DNA from: Streptomyces katrae
GTDB lineage: Bacteria > Actinomycetota > Actinomycetes > Streptomycetales > Streptomycetaceae
DNA length: 9,805 nucleotides
Direction of reading: 5' to 3'
Assembly (NCBI RefSeq): GCF_000966975.1
Contig: NZ_JZWV01000380.1
Coordinates: 1-9,805 of the forward strand
Shown: piece after piece, positions 1 through 6,894 of the stretch
Position numbering within the stretch: the first letter of the stretch is position 1
How the letters are laid out: each line of letters opens with the position of its first letter
Program-made: the position numbers and the translations under genes
Notes under the pieces: model-generated
Told to the model about the DNA's origin: nothing
The model's database searches: none
What the model saw: only the letters and a program-made list of their open reading frames with translations

Positions 1-75
1 AGTCCGGAGAGCCCCGGCCACCGCCGGAACGGTTCCGCCGCACGAGTTTCTACGAGGAAGGCACGGCCGCCGCAC
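1..75 (+). other. non-coding segment upstream of mreC
   Basis: No gene can be supported here. The reading frames are open to the left edge, but none of their translations looks like the C-terminus of MreB, which is the expected upstream neighbour, so mreB probably ends before base 1. The segment holds a perfect 6+1+6 dyad, CGGAAC-G-GTTCCG, at 25-37. It also holds a purine-rich GAGGAAGG at 54-61, the best ribosome-binding-site candidate for mreC, though its 14-nt distance from the GTG is longer than usual. I see no convincing -35/-10 pair. Confidence 0.5.
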
Positions 76-1023
76 GTGAGGGACACACGAGAGAGCCGGC
101 TGCTCCTGGTACTGCTGATCGCCATCGCGTTCGCGCTGATCACGGTGGACATCAGAGCGGGAGAGGCTTCGCCGGTCGACGGCGCCCGGCGGGCCGCCGC
201 GGCCGTCTTCGGCCCCGTCGAGAAGGGCGTGGCGACCGCCGTGGACCCCGTCGCCAACGCCATAGGGGCCGTCCGCGACTCCGACGAGCGCCACAACCGG
301 ATCACGGCCCTGGAACGCGAGAACACCGCCCTGAAGATCAAGCTGGGCAGCGACGACCGGACCCGCAGCCGCATCCACGAGCTCGACGAGATGCTCAAGC
401 GGGCCGGCACCGGACAGTACGGCATCAAGGGCGCCGAGGTCATCGGGATAGGAGCGGCCCAGGGCTTCTCCTGGACCGTCACCATCGACGCCGGCAGCAA
501 GGACGGCATCGAACGCGACATGACCGTCCTCAACGGCGACGGCCTCGTCGGCCGCGTCGCCACCGTCGGCCCCGACACCGCCACCGTCGTCCTCGCCAAC
601 GACCCCGGCTTCACCGTCGGCACCCGCCTGGAGAAGTCCGGCGAACTCGGCTTCGCCACCGGCCAGGGCGACCGCGCCCTCTCCGTCCAGATGCTCAACG
701 GCCGCGCCAAGATCAGCCCCGGCGACCGGCTCGTCACCTTCGGCTCCCGCGCGAACAAGCCCTTCGTCCCCGGGGTCCCGATCGGCGAGGTCGTCAAGGT
801 CGACCCCTCGGGCGGCGACCTGACCCGCACCGTCTGGGTCCGCCCCTTCGTCGGCTTCTCCCGCCTGGACATCGTCGGCGTGGTCGTCATGCCCCCGCGC
901 GAGGACCCCCGCGACGCCGTCCTGCCGCCCAAGCCCGAGCCGCCCAAGCCCACCCCGACGGTCACCGTCACGGTCACCCCGTCCCCCTCCGCCAGCGTCT
1001 CCGGCAAGCCGGCCGACGAGTAG
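76..1023 (+). CDS. mreC: rod shape-determining protein MreC
   Basis: MreC is the periplasm-facing scaffold of the elongasome. It self-associates and links MreD and the MreB filament to PBP2/RodA; in Streptomyces it is part of the spore-wall synthesis complex. The 315-residue product has a short basic N-terminus and one transmembrane helix at about residues 8-24, then a charged heptad-like coiled coil at about 70-110. The conserved extracytoplasmic beta-domain follows at about 116-273, with the family's G-x-V-x-G-x-x-x-D pattern, a GLVGRV segment, and a SPGDRLVTFG motif near residue 214. The tail (274-315) is rich in Pro, Thr, Ser and Val and is probably disordered; such tails are common in actinomycete MreC. 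GTG at 76 is chosen because it starts right before the transmembrane helix and no ATG lies nearby. It is the first gene of a four-gene operon, 12 nt before mreD. Confidence 0.95.
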   Translation: MRDTRESRLLLVLLIAIAFALITVDIRAGEASPVDGARRAAAAVFGPVEKGVATAVDPVANAIGAVRDSDERHNRITALERENTALKIKLGSDDRTRSRIHELDEMLKRAGTGQYGIKGAEVIGIGAAQGFSWTVTIDAGSKDGIERDMTVLNGDGLVGRVATVGPDTATVVLANDPGFTVGTRLEKSGELGFATGQGDRALSVQMLNGRAKISPGDRLVTFGSRANKPFVPGVPIGEVVKVDPSGGDLTRTVWVRPFVGFSRLDIVGVVVMPPREDPRDAVLPPKPEPPKPTPTVTVTVTPSPSASVSGKPADE

Positions 1024-1035
1024 GAGCTGACCGCC

Positions 1036-1740
1036 ATGCGCATCAACCGGATCCTGCTCGCGGGCTCGCTCGTCTCCGTCGCCCTCGTCCTCCAGGTCAC
1101 CGTCCTCGGACGGCTCCAGCTGCCCGGAGCCGTCCCCGACCTGGTCCTGCTGACCGTCGTCGCCCTCGCCCTGGTCTACGGACACGTCAGCGGAGCCCTC
1201 ATCGGCTTCGCCGCCGGCCTCCTCACCGACCTCGCCCCGCCCGCCGACCACGCCGCCGGACGGTACGCCCTCGTCCTGTGCCTCATCGGCTACCTCGTGG
1301 GCCTGGCCCGCCCCGACAGCGGCCGCTTCCGCTCCGCCTGGGGGCCGATGCTCACCGTCGTCGCCGCCGCGATCGGCTCCACCCTCCTGTACGCGGGCGT
1401 CGGCGCCCTCGTCGGCGACACCGCCGCCCGCCACGTGGGCCTGGTCGGGCTGCTGTTCACCGCGACCCTCTACGACCTGCTCCTCGCCCCGTTCACCGTG
1501 CCGTTCATCATGGCCCTCGCCCGCCGTGCGGAGAACGACCCGATGGCCGTCGAGGCCAACGGCGGCCCCCCGCAGGGCAAGGACGTCGCCTCCGGCTGGC
1601 TGGCCGGCGGCACCGGCCTGCGCATCGGCAGCCAGCGCGGCGGCCTGCGGCTGATGACCGCGCGCGGCCGCGCCAACCGGGCCGGCCGCATAAAGGGTGT
1701 CAAAGGTGTCAAAGGCGTGAAGAGCGTCAGGAAGCTGTGA
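1036..1740 (+). CDS. mreD: rod shape-determining protein MreD
   Basis: MreD is the polytopic membrane partner of MreC in the elongasome. The 234-residue protein has about five to six hydrophobic segments (roughly residues 5-25, 33-64, 75-91, 102-126 and 135-162). It shows the family's G-x-x-x-D pattern (GLLTDLAPP at 61-69) and a polar break before the third segment. Beyond about residue 165 it has a long, basic, probably cytoplasmic tail that the short enterobacterial MreD lacks. The tail ends in a tandem GVK repeat encoded by a 9-nt direct repeat (see the repeat entry). The ATG follows an AGGAG (1022-1026) that overlaps the mreC stop codon with 9-nt spacing, which fits translational coupling. 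The next gene, PBP2, starts 13 nt after the stop. Confidence 0.93.
   Translation: MRINRILLAGSLVSVALVLQVTVLGRLQLPGAVPDLVLLTVVALALVYGHVSGALIGFAAGLLTDLAPPADHAAGRYALVLCLIGYLVGLARPDSGRFRSAWGPMLTVVAAAIGSTLLYAGVGALVGDTAARHVGLVGLLFTATLYDLLLAPFTVPFIMALARRAENDPMAVEANGGPPQGKDVASGWLAGGTGLRIGSQRGGLRLMTARGRANRAGRIKGVKGVKGVKSVRKL
1696..1731 (+). repeat. 9-nt tandem repeat encoding (GVK)n tail of MreD
   Basis: Two identical copies of GGTGTCAAA are followed by the degenerate copies GGCGTGAAG and AGCGTCAGG, all in frame, giving GVK-GVK-GVK-SVR at the end of MreD. The first two copies use GGT and AAA, codons that are rare in the surrounding genes. That makes a recent slippage expansion likely. Any copy-number change by whole units would leave the reading frame intact. 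Confidence 0.8.
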
Positions 1741-1753
1741 CGGGGGAGCAGTA

Positions 1754-3928
1754 GTGACCAACATTCCGGAGACCGGCCGCACCCCCCGGGTGCAGATCCG
1801 GCTCGTCATCCTCCAGGTGCTCGTCTTCTCGCTGCTGCTCACCCTCGGCGGACGGCTGTGGTACCTCCAGATCCGCAACGGCAAGGAATACTCCGACGAG
1901 GCCAAGAACAACCACGTCCAGCAGGTCGTCCAGCCCGCCGTCCGCGGCTCCATCCTCGACGCCCGCGGCATCCCCCTCGCCGACAACGAGACCCGCCTCG
2001 TCGTCTCCGCCAGCCGCACCGAGCTGATGAAGATAAAGGACAAGGGCAAGGGCGTACTCACCCGCCTCGCCGGGGTCCTGGACATGAAGCCGCAGGACGT
2101 CATGGACAAGGTCCGGCTCTGCGACTCCAAGACCCCCCAGCCCTGCTGGAACGGCTCCCCCTACCAGCCGATCCCCGTCACCCTCGAAGCCACCACCCAG
2201 CAGGCGCTCCAGATCCGCGAACGCCCCGAGGACTTCCCCGGCATCACCGCCGAGCCCACCGCCGTACGCCGCTACCCGGCCCCCGGTGGCGCCAACACCG
2301 GCCAGGTCCTCGGCTACCTCTCCCCGGTCACCGACGACGAGATCGTCAAGGCCAAGAACACGAACTCGCCGTTCCTGCGCTCCGACCAGGTCGGCCGCTT
2401 CGGCCTCGAACGCACCTACGACAAGCAGCTGCGCGGCAAGTCCGGCGTCACCCGCTACGAGGTCGACAACCTCGGCCGCGTCATCGGCCAGGCCGAGAAC
2501 GACCCGGCCGTCCCCGGCGCCCACCTCGTCACCAGCATCGACGCCCGCGTCCAGGGCGTCGCCGAGTACGAGCTCAACGCCGCCATGGTCGAGGCCCGCA
2601 AGCAGATCGACCGCAACACCGGCGTCCCCTACAAGGCCGACGCCGGAGCCGTCGTCGTCCTCGAATCCAAGACCGGCCGGGTCGTCGCCATGGCCTCCAA
2701 CCCCACCTACGACCCCAACGTCTGGGTCGGCGGCATCTCCGCCAAGGACTACGCCAAGCTCACCGCCAAGGAATCCAACGTCCCCCTGATGAACCGGGCG
2801 ATCCAGGGCCAGGCCGCCCCCGGCTCCATCTTCAAGGTCATCCCCACCACCGCCGCCGTCAACGCCGGATACCCCTTCGACGGCAGCTACCCCTGCCCCA
2901 GCTCGTACTCCATCGGCGGACAGGTCTTCAAGAACTTCGAGTCCCAGGGCCACGGCAACATCACCCTCGGCCAGGCCCTCGAAGTCTCCTGCGACACCGT
3001 CTTCTACGCCCTCGGCCACCAGCAGTGGCTCAAGGACGGCGGACTCCACCCCATCAAGAACCCCGCGGAGATCTTCTACAAGACCGCCCACCAGTTCGGC
3101 CTCGGCGCCGAGACCCACGTCGACCTCCCCGGCGAGGAGAAGGGCCGCGTCCCCGACCGCGCCTGGAAGCAGCGGTTCTGGGAAGCCAACAAGGACCAGT
3201 GGTGCAAGACCGGCAAGAAGGGCGGCACCTACGTCGAGCTGCTCTCCTACGAGAACTGCCTCGAAGGCAACCTCATGCGCGCCGGTGACGCCGTCAACTA
3301 CTCCATCGGCCAGGGCGACACCCTCGTCACCCCCATCCAGATGGCCACCATCTACGCCGCCATCTCCAACGGCGGAACCATGTGGAACCCCACCATCGGC
3401 AAGGCCGTCATCAGCGCCGACGGCAAGAAGGTCGAGGAGATCAAGCCGCAGGCCCACGGCAAGCTGCCCATGGACGAGAAGACCCGGCAGCAGATAAGCG
3501 AAGCACTGGAGGGCGTCGCCACCCGCGGCACCGCCGCCTGGCGCTTCGGCGGCTGGCCCCAGAAGCAGATCCCCATGCACGCCAAGACCGGCACCGCCGA
3601 GGTCTACGGCAAGCAGACCACCTCCTGGTTCGCCACCTTCACCGACGACTACACCATCGTCATGACCATCTCCCAGGGCGGCACCGGCTCCGGCGCCTCC
3701 GGCCCCGCCGTCCGCAACATCTACAACGCCATCTACGGCCTCGACATGGCCGGCAAGCAGGACCTCTCCAAGGCCCTCCTCCCCAAGCCCGAGGCGAACC
3801 TGCCCACCATCCAGCCGGACGGCTCCATCGACGCCCCCGAGATCCGCCCCTACGTGCCCCCGTCCCCCGAGGACGTACCGCCCGCCCTCGCCGGACCGCC
3901 GGCCCCGCCCGCGCACAAGCAGGACTGA
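1754..3928 (+). CDS. mrdA: penicillin-binding protein 2 (class B, peptidoglycan D,D-transpeptidase)
   Basis: This is the elongasome transpeptidase, which cross-links the glycan strands made by RodA; it is anchored by one helix and acts outside the membrane. The 724-residue protein has a transmembrane segment at about 18-37, then the class B dimerisation region with RGSILDARG at 64-72, and the transpeptidase domain from about 295. Its catalytic motifs are intact: S358-I-F-K361 (nucleophile Ser358), S412-C-D414 (the SxN/SxD motif as in PBP2) and K611-T-G613. The tail after 680 is Pro-rich. The stretch at about 425-515 between the second and third motifs is long and contains extra cysteines (C484, C502). 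GTG at 1754 is supported by GGGGGAG at 1742-1748 and by placing the cytoplasmic arm just before the membrane helix. It lies 6 nt upstream of rodA, its cognate SEDS polymerase. In Streptomyces this gene serves mainly spore-wall assembly. Confidence 0.95.
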   Translation: MTNIPETGRTPRVQIRLVILQVLVFSLLLTLGGRLWYLQIRNGKEYSDEAKNNHVQQVVQPAVRGSILDARGIPLADNETRLVVSASRTELMKIKDKGKGVLTRLAGVLDMKPQDVMDKVRLCDSKTPQPCWNGSPYQPIPVTLEATTQQALQIRERPEDFPGITAEPTAVRRYPAPGGANTGQVLGYLSPVTDDEIVKAKNTNSPFLRSDQVGRFGLERTYDKQLRGKSGVTRYEVDNLGRVIGQAENDPAVPGAHLVTSIDARVQGVAEYELNAAMVEARKQIDRNTGVPYKADAGAVVVLESKTGRVVAMASNPTYDPNVWVGGISAKDYAKLTAKESNVPLMNRAIQGQAAPGSIFKVIPTTAAVNAGYPFDGSYPCPSSYSIGGQVFKNFESQGHGNITLGQALEVSCDTVFYALGHQQWLKDGGLHPIKNPAEIFYKTAHQFGLGAETHVDLPGEEKGRVPDRAWKQRFWEANKDQWCKTGKKGGTYVELLSYENCLEGNLMRAGDAVNYSIGQGDTLVTPIQMATIYAAISNGGTMWNPTIGKAVISADGKKVEEIKPQAHGKLPMDEKTRQQISEALEGVATRGTAAWRFGGWPQKQIPMHAKTGTAEVYGKQTTSWFATFTDDYTIVMTISQGGTGSGASGPAVRNIYNAIYGLDMAGKQDLSKALLPKPEANLPTIQPDGSIDAPEIRPYVPPSPEDVPPALAGPPAPPAHKQD

Positions 3929-3934
3929 GGCCCG

Positions 3935-5134
3935 ATGCAGACCGCCAACAAGTTCTCCGTCTCCCGGTACGCACCCGAGCGCGGACCCGTCGCCAAACTG
4001 ACCGCACGGGACTCCGTCCTGCGCCGCCTCGACTGGCCGATACTGCTGTCCGCGCTCGCCCTGTCCCTCCTCGGCGCGCTGCTGGTGTGGTCGGCCACCC
4101 GCAACCGCACCACCCTCAACCAGGGCGACCCGTACTACTTCCTGACCCGGCACGCCATGAACACCGGCATCGGCCTCGTCCTGATGATCGGCACCATCTG
4201 GCTGGGCCACCGCACCCTGCGCGGAGCCGTGCCGATCCTCTACGGGCTCTCCCTGATCCTCGTCCTCGCCGTGCTCACCCCGCTCGGCTCGACCATCAAC
4301 GGCGCCCACGCCTGGATCGTCATCGGCGGCGGCTTCTCCCTCCAGCCCGGCGAATTCGTCAAGATCACCATCATCCTGGGCATGGCCATGCTGCTCGCCG
4401 CCCGTGTCGACGCCGGAGACCTCGAACACCCCGACCACCGCACCGTCGTCAAAGCCCTCTGCCTGGCCGCCGCCCCCATGGGCATCGTCATGCTGATGCC
4501 CGACCTCGGCTCCGTCATGGTCATGGTCGTCATCGTGCTCGGCGTCCTGCTCGCCTCCGGCGCCTCCAACCGCTGGGTCGTCGGCCTCCTCGCCTCCGGC
4601 GTCGCCGGAGCCGTCCTCATCTGGCAGCTCGGAGTCCTCGACGAGTACCAGATCAACCGCTTCGCCGCCTTCGCCAACCCCGAGCTCGACCCCGCCGGCG
4701 TCGGCTACAACACCAACCAGGCACGCATCGCCATCGGCTCCGGCGGCCTCCTCGGCTCCGGCCTCTTCAAGGGCTCCCAGACCACCGGCCAGTTCGTCCC
4801 CGAACAGCAGACCGACTTCGTCTTCACCGTCGCCGGCGAGGAACTCGGCTTCGTCGGAGCCGGACTGATCCTGGTCCTGCTCGGCGTCATCCTGTGGCGG
4901 GCCTGCGTCATCGCCCGCGAGACCACCGAGCTGTACGGGACCATCGTCTGCGCCGGGATCATCGCCTGGTTCGCCTTCCAGGCCTTCGAGAACATCGGCA
5001 TGACCCTCGGCATCATGCCCGTCGCCGGGCTCCCGCTGCCGTTCGTCTCCTACGGAGGCTCCTCGATGTTCGCCGTCTGGGTGGCCGTCGGACTGCTCCA
5101 GTCGATAAGGGTGCAACGGCCGATGTCGGCCTGA
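3935..5134 (+). CDS. rodA: RodA-type SEDS peptidoglycan glycosyltransferase (Sfr)
   Basis: SEDS proteins polymerise lipid II into glycan strands and work in a pair with a class B PBP, here the gene immediately upstream. The 399-residue product has about ten hydrophobic segments after a roughly 33-residue cytoplasmic N-terminus. Family landmarks are present in order: AHAWIVIGGGFSLQPGEFVKI at about 124-144, with QPGE where most members have QPSE; PDLGS at 189-193; the GSGGLLGSGL loop near 268; PEQQTDF at 289-295, whose Asp294 aligns with the essential acidic residue of RodA; EELGF at 302-306; and the signature GLPLPFVSYGGSS at 365-377. The ENIGM…GIMPV context before the last motif favours RodA over FtsW, as does the position next to PBP2. 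The ATG follows GAGG (3927-3930) overlapping the PBP2 stop. The Streptomyces coelicolor equivalent is called sfr. Confidence 0.95.
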   Translation: MQTANKFSVSRYAPERGPVAKLTARDSVLRRLDWPILLSALALSLLGALLVWSATRNRTTLNQGDPYYFLTRHAMNTGIGLVLMIGTIWLGHRTLRGAVPILYGLSLILVLAVLTPLGSTINGAHAWIVIGGGFSLQPGEFVKITIILGMAMLLAARVDAGDLEHPDHRTVVKALCLAAAPMGIVMLMPDLGSVMVMVVIVLGVLLASGASNRWVVGLLASGVAGAVLIWQLGVLDEYQINRFAAFANPELDPAGVGYNTNQARIAIGSGGLLGSGLFKGSQTTGQFVPEQQTDFVFTVAGEELGFVGAGLILVLLGVILWRACVIARETTELYGTIVCAGIIAWFAFQAFENIGMTLGIMPVAGLPLPFVSYGGSSMFAVWVAVGLLQSIRVQRPMSA

Positions 5135-5138
5135 ACCG

Positions 5139-5164
5139 GGCGGGTGCACCCCATGCTTCCCGCC
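5139..5164 (+). terminator. candidate hairpin terminator of the mre operon
   Basis: Starting 4 nt after the rodA stop codon, GGCGGG (5139-5144) can pair with CCCGCC (5159-5164). Inside that stem, GCA (5146-5148) can pair with TGC (5154-5156) around a CCCCA loop. This gives a 9-bp interrupted stem. No T-tract follows, which is common in Streptomyces but leaves the call weak. The position between the mre operon and the separately promoted CYTH-CHAD gene makes it plausible. Confidence 0.4.
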
Positions 5165-5179
5165 GCCGCGCGCAGCGCC

Positions 5180-5208
5180 CTGCCGCCACCCGGGATCGGG
5201 ACTAGATT
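5180..5208 (+). promoter_or_regulatory. candidate promoter of the CYTH-CHAD gene, leaderless
   Basis: TAGATT at 5203-5208 matches the Streptomyces -10 consensus (TAGRNT-like). A poor -35 candidate, CTGCCG, lies 17 bp upstream at 5180-5185. Transcription starting about 7 nt after the -10 would begin at or next to the A of the ATG at 5215, so the mRNA would have no 5' leader. Consistent with this, no ribosome-binding site is visible just before the ATG. Leaderless transcripts are frequent in Streptomyces. The start site itself is inferred. Confidence 0.5.
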
Positions 5209-5214
5209 CGACGT

Positions 5215-6819
5215 ATGGCGGACACCCAGCGCGAGACCGAGCGGAAATTCGAGTTCACCGCGGGCCGGGCGGACGACGGGAAGCCCGGGGGCCACGGGAA
5301 GCGGGCGAAGCGGAGCGGGAAGAAGCAGGACGCGAAGCACGACCGGGCCGCCCGGCCGGCGGTGCCCGATCTGACCGGGACCGCCGGGATCGCCTCCGTC
5401 CGCGACCGCGGCAGCACCCGCCTCGACGCCGTCTACTACGACACCCCCGGCCTCGTCCTCGCCGCCGACGGCCTCACCCTGCGACGGCGCACCGGCGGCG
5501 AGGACGCCGGCTGGCACCTCAAGCTCCCCGTCGCCCCCGGCGTCCGCGACGAGATCCACGCCCCCCTCTCCGACACCCTCCCGCCGGACCTCGCCGCCCT
5601 CGCCCGCTCCCGCACCCGCCGCTCCCCCCTCGAACCCCTGGTCCGCCTCCGCTCCGAACGCCACACCCGCGACCTCCTCGACGCCGACGGCACCCTCCTC
5701 GCACAGCTGTGCACCGACACGGTCCGCGCCGAACGCGGCAAGGCCGCCACCGCCTGGACCGAGGTCGAGGTCGAACTCGCCGACGCCGGCGACCCCTCCC
5801 TCCTCGACACCGTCACGGACCGCTTCGCCGAAGCCGGCCTGCACCCCAGCGACGCCCCCTCCAAGCTCGCCCGCGCCCTCACCGCCACCGGCGCCCCGCC
5901 CCCCCCCCCCACCCGCCCCGGCCACGCCCCCGCCGACCGGACGGCGGGCGCGCACGTCCTGGCGTACCTGCGCGAGCAGCGCGACGCCCTCATCGCCCAG
6001 GACCCCGCCGTACGCCGCGACCTGCCCGACTCCGTCCACCAGATGCGCGTCGCCATCCGCCGGCTGCGCAGCGCCCTCGCCACCCACCGCAAGATCCTCG
6101 ACCGCGCCGCCACCGACCCCGTGCGCGAGGAACTGCGCTGGCTCGGCGCCGAGCTCGGCGCCGACCGCGACCGCGAAGTCCTCCTGGAACTGCTGCGCGC
6201 CCGGCTCGCGGAACTCCCGCCCGACCTGCGCCTGGGCCCCGTCCGCGACCGGCTGCGCACCTGGAACGCCCTGCGCCGCAAGCGCACCCGCCGCCGTGCG
6301 GTCGCCGCCCTCGACAGCGACCGCTACCTGGCGCTCCTCGACTCCGTCGACGCCCTCCTCGCCGACCCGCCGCTGCGCCCCGCCGCCTCCCGCCCCGCCG
6401 CGCGGCAGCTGCCCAAGGCCCTACGGCACGACTGGGACCGGCTCGCCGACCGGATCGACGCCGCCCTCGCCCTCGACCCGGGCGAGGAACGCGACCGCGC
6501 CCTCCACGAGGCCCGCAAGGCCGCCAAACGGGCCCGCTACGCCGCCGAGGCGGCCGTCCCCGCCCTCGGCAAGGCCGCCCGCAAGCAGGCCAAGGCCGCC
6601 AAGTCGGTCCAGTCCCTGCTCGGCGACCACCGCGACGGGGTCGTCGCCCGCGAGGCCCTGCTCGGTCTCGGCGCCCAGGCGGCCGACGCGGCCGAGTCCT
6701 CCTTCACCTGGGGAGTGCTCCACGCCCGCGAGGAAGGCCGGTCCGCCCGCCTGGAGCACAAGCTTCCGGCCATCTGGGCCAAAGCCGAGCGGCGCAGGGC
6801 GAAGGCGGCCCGGAAATGA
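5215..6819 (+). CDS. CYTH and CHAD domain-containing protein
   Basis: This two-domain protein (534 residues) has an N-terminal CYTH domain, a family of triphosphate-tunnel enzymes such as inorganic triphosphatase. Its C-terminal CHAD domain is an alpha-helical, basic domain reported to bind polyphosphate. In the CYTH part the ExExK signature is E7-T-E9-R-K11. Other tunnel elements are YYDTPG (74-79), LRRR (89-92), LKLP (102-105), RLR (144-146), E183/E185/E187 and SKLAR (216-220). The CHAD part (about 243-534) shows H275-QMR with R282, R283 and R285, and a second H431-x-x-R-K repeat with K438-R-A-R-Y442. Oddities are a roughly 35-residue Lys/Arg/Gly-rich insert at 15-51 directly after ExExK, and a Pro-rich linker (226-240) encoded across a 12-C run. 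Tunnel residues look complete, so triphosphate or polyphosphate hydrolysis is plausible but the substrate is unknown. The ATG at 5215 is fixed by the ExExK motif near the terminus. Confidence 0.9.
   Translation: MADTQRETERKFEFTAGRADDGKPGGHGKRAKRSGKKQDAKHDRAARPAVPDLTGTAGIASVRDRGSTRLDAVYYDTPGLVLAADGLTLRRRTGGEDAGWHLKLPVAPGVRDEIHAPLSDTLPPDLAALARSRTRRSPLEPLVRLRSERHTRDLLDADGTLLAQLCTDTVRAERGKAATAWTEVEVELADAGDPSLLDTVTDRFAEAGLHPSDAPSKLARALTATGAPPPPPTRPGHAPADRTAGAHVLAYLREQRDALIAQDPAVRRDLPDSVHQMRVAIRRLRSALATHRKILDRAATDPVREELRWLGAELGADRDREVLLELLRARLAELPPDLRLGPVRDRLRTWNALRRKRTRRRAVAALDSDRYLALLDSVDALLADPPLRPAASRPAARQLPKALRHDWDRLADRIDAALALDPGEERDRALHEARKAAKRARYAAEAAVPALGKAARKQAKAAKSVQSLLGDHRDGVVAREALLGLGAQAADAAESSFTWGVLHAREEGRSARLEHKLPAIWAKAERRRAKAARK
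5899..5910 (+). repeat. poly-C homopolymer (12 nt) inside the CYTH-CHAD coding sequence
   Basis: Twelve consecutive C bases encode Pro229-Pro232 (four CCC codons) exactly in the linker between the CYTH and CHAD domains. A one-base gain or loss here would leave the CYTH domain intact and replace CHAD by out-of-frame sequence. The frame is intact in this window. Confidence 0.9.
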
Positions 6820-6843
6820 TCACGTGGAGAAGGGGAGCCGGGC

Positions 6844-6860
6844 CTCAAGGTACGCTTGAG
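6844..6860 (+). promoter_or_regulatory. inverted repeat overlapping a probable -10 box upstream of the radical SAM gene
   Basis: CTCAAG (6844-6849) and CTTGAG (6855-6860) form a perfect 6-bp inverted repeat around GTACG. TACGCT at 6851-6856, a good Streptomyces -10 element, overlaps the spacer and right arm. It would place the transcript start near 6862, about 32 nt before the ATG. I find no clear -35 at the usual distance. The dyad could be an operator or could form a short hairpin. The coincidence with the -10 element favours a regulatory role, but this is inference. Confidence 0.45.
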
Positions 6861-6894
6861 AGTCGCCCCCTGCCCGCTTCACGAAAGTCGCGTG

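Noticed and set aside
952..978. Short GGTCACC/GTCAC repeats at the end of mreC
   Set aside because: They encode the Thr-Val run of the disordered tail with ordinary ACC/GTC codons, and nothing suggests a DNA-level function.
1727..5149. 1140-codon open frame on the minus strand opposite PBP2 and rodA
   Set aside because: It is a mirror of C-ending codons on the plus strand. The translation is a low-complexity Asp/Gly/Ala/Val string without any domain, while the plus strand encodes two complete, motif-bearing proteins.
3382..5205. 607-codon plus-strand frame overlapping PBP2 and rodA
   Set aside because: Arg/Pro/His-rich shadow frame without motifs, crossing two real genes.
6856..6894. TTG at 6856 as start of the radical SAM gene
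   Set aside because: It would add 13 residues unlike the family N-terminus, overlaps the probable -10 box and has no ribosome-binding site. ATG 6895 has GAAAG at a proper distance.
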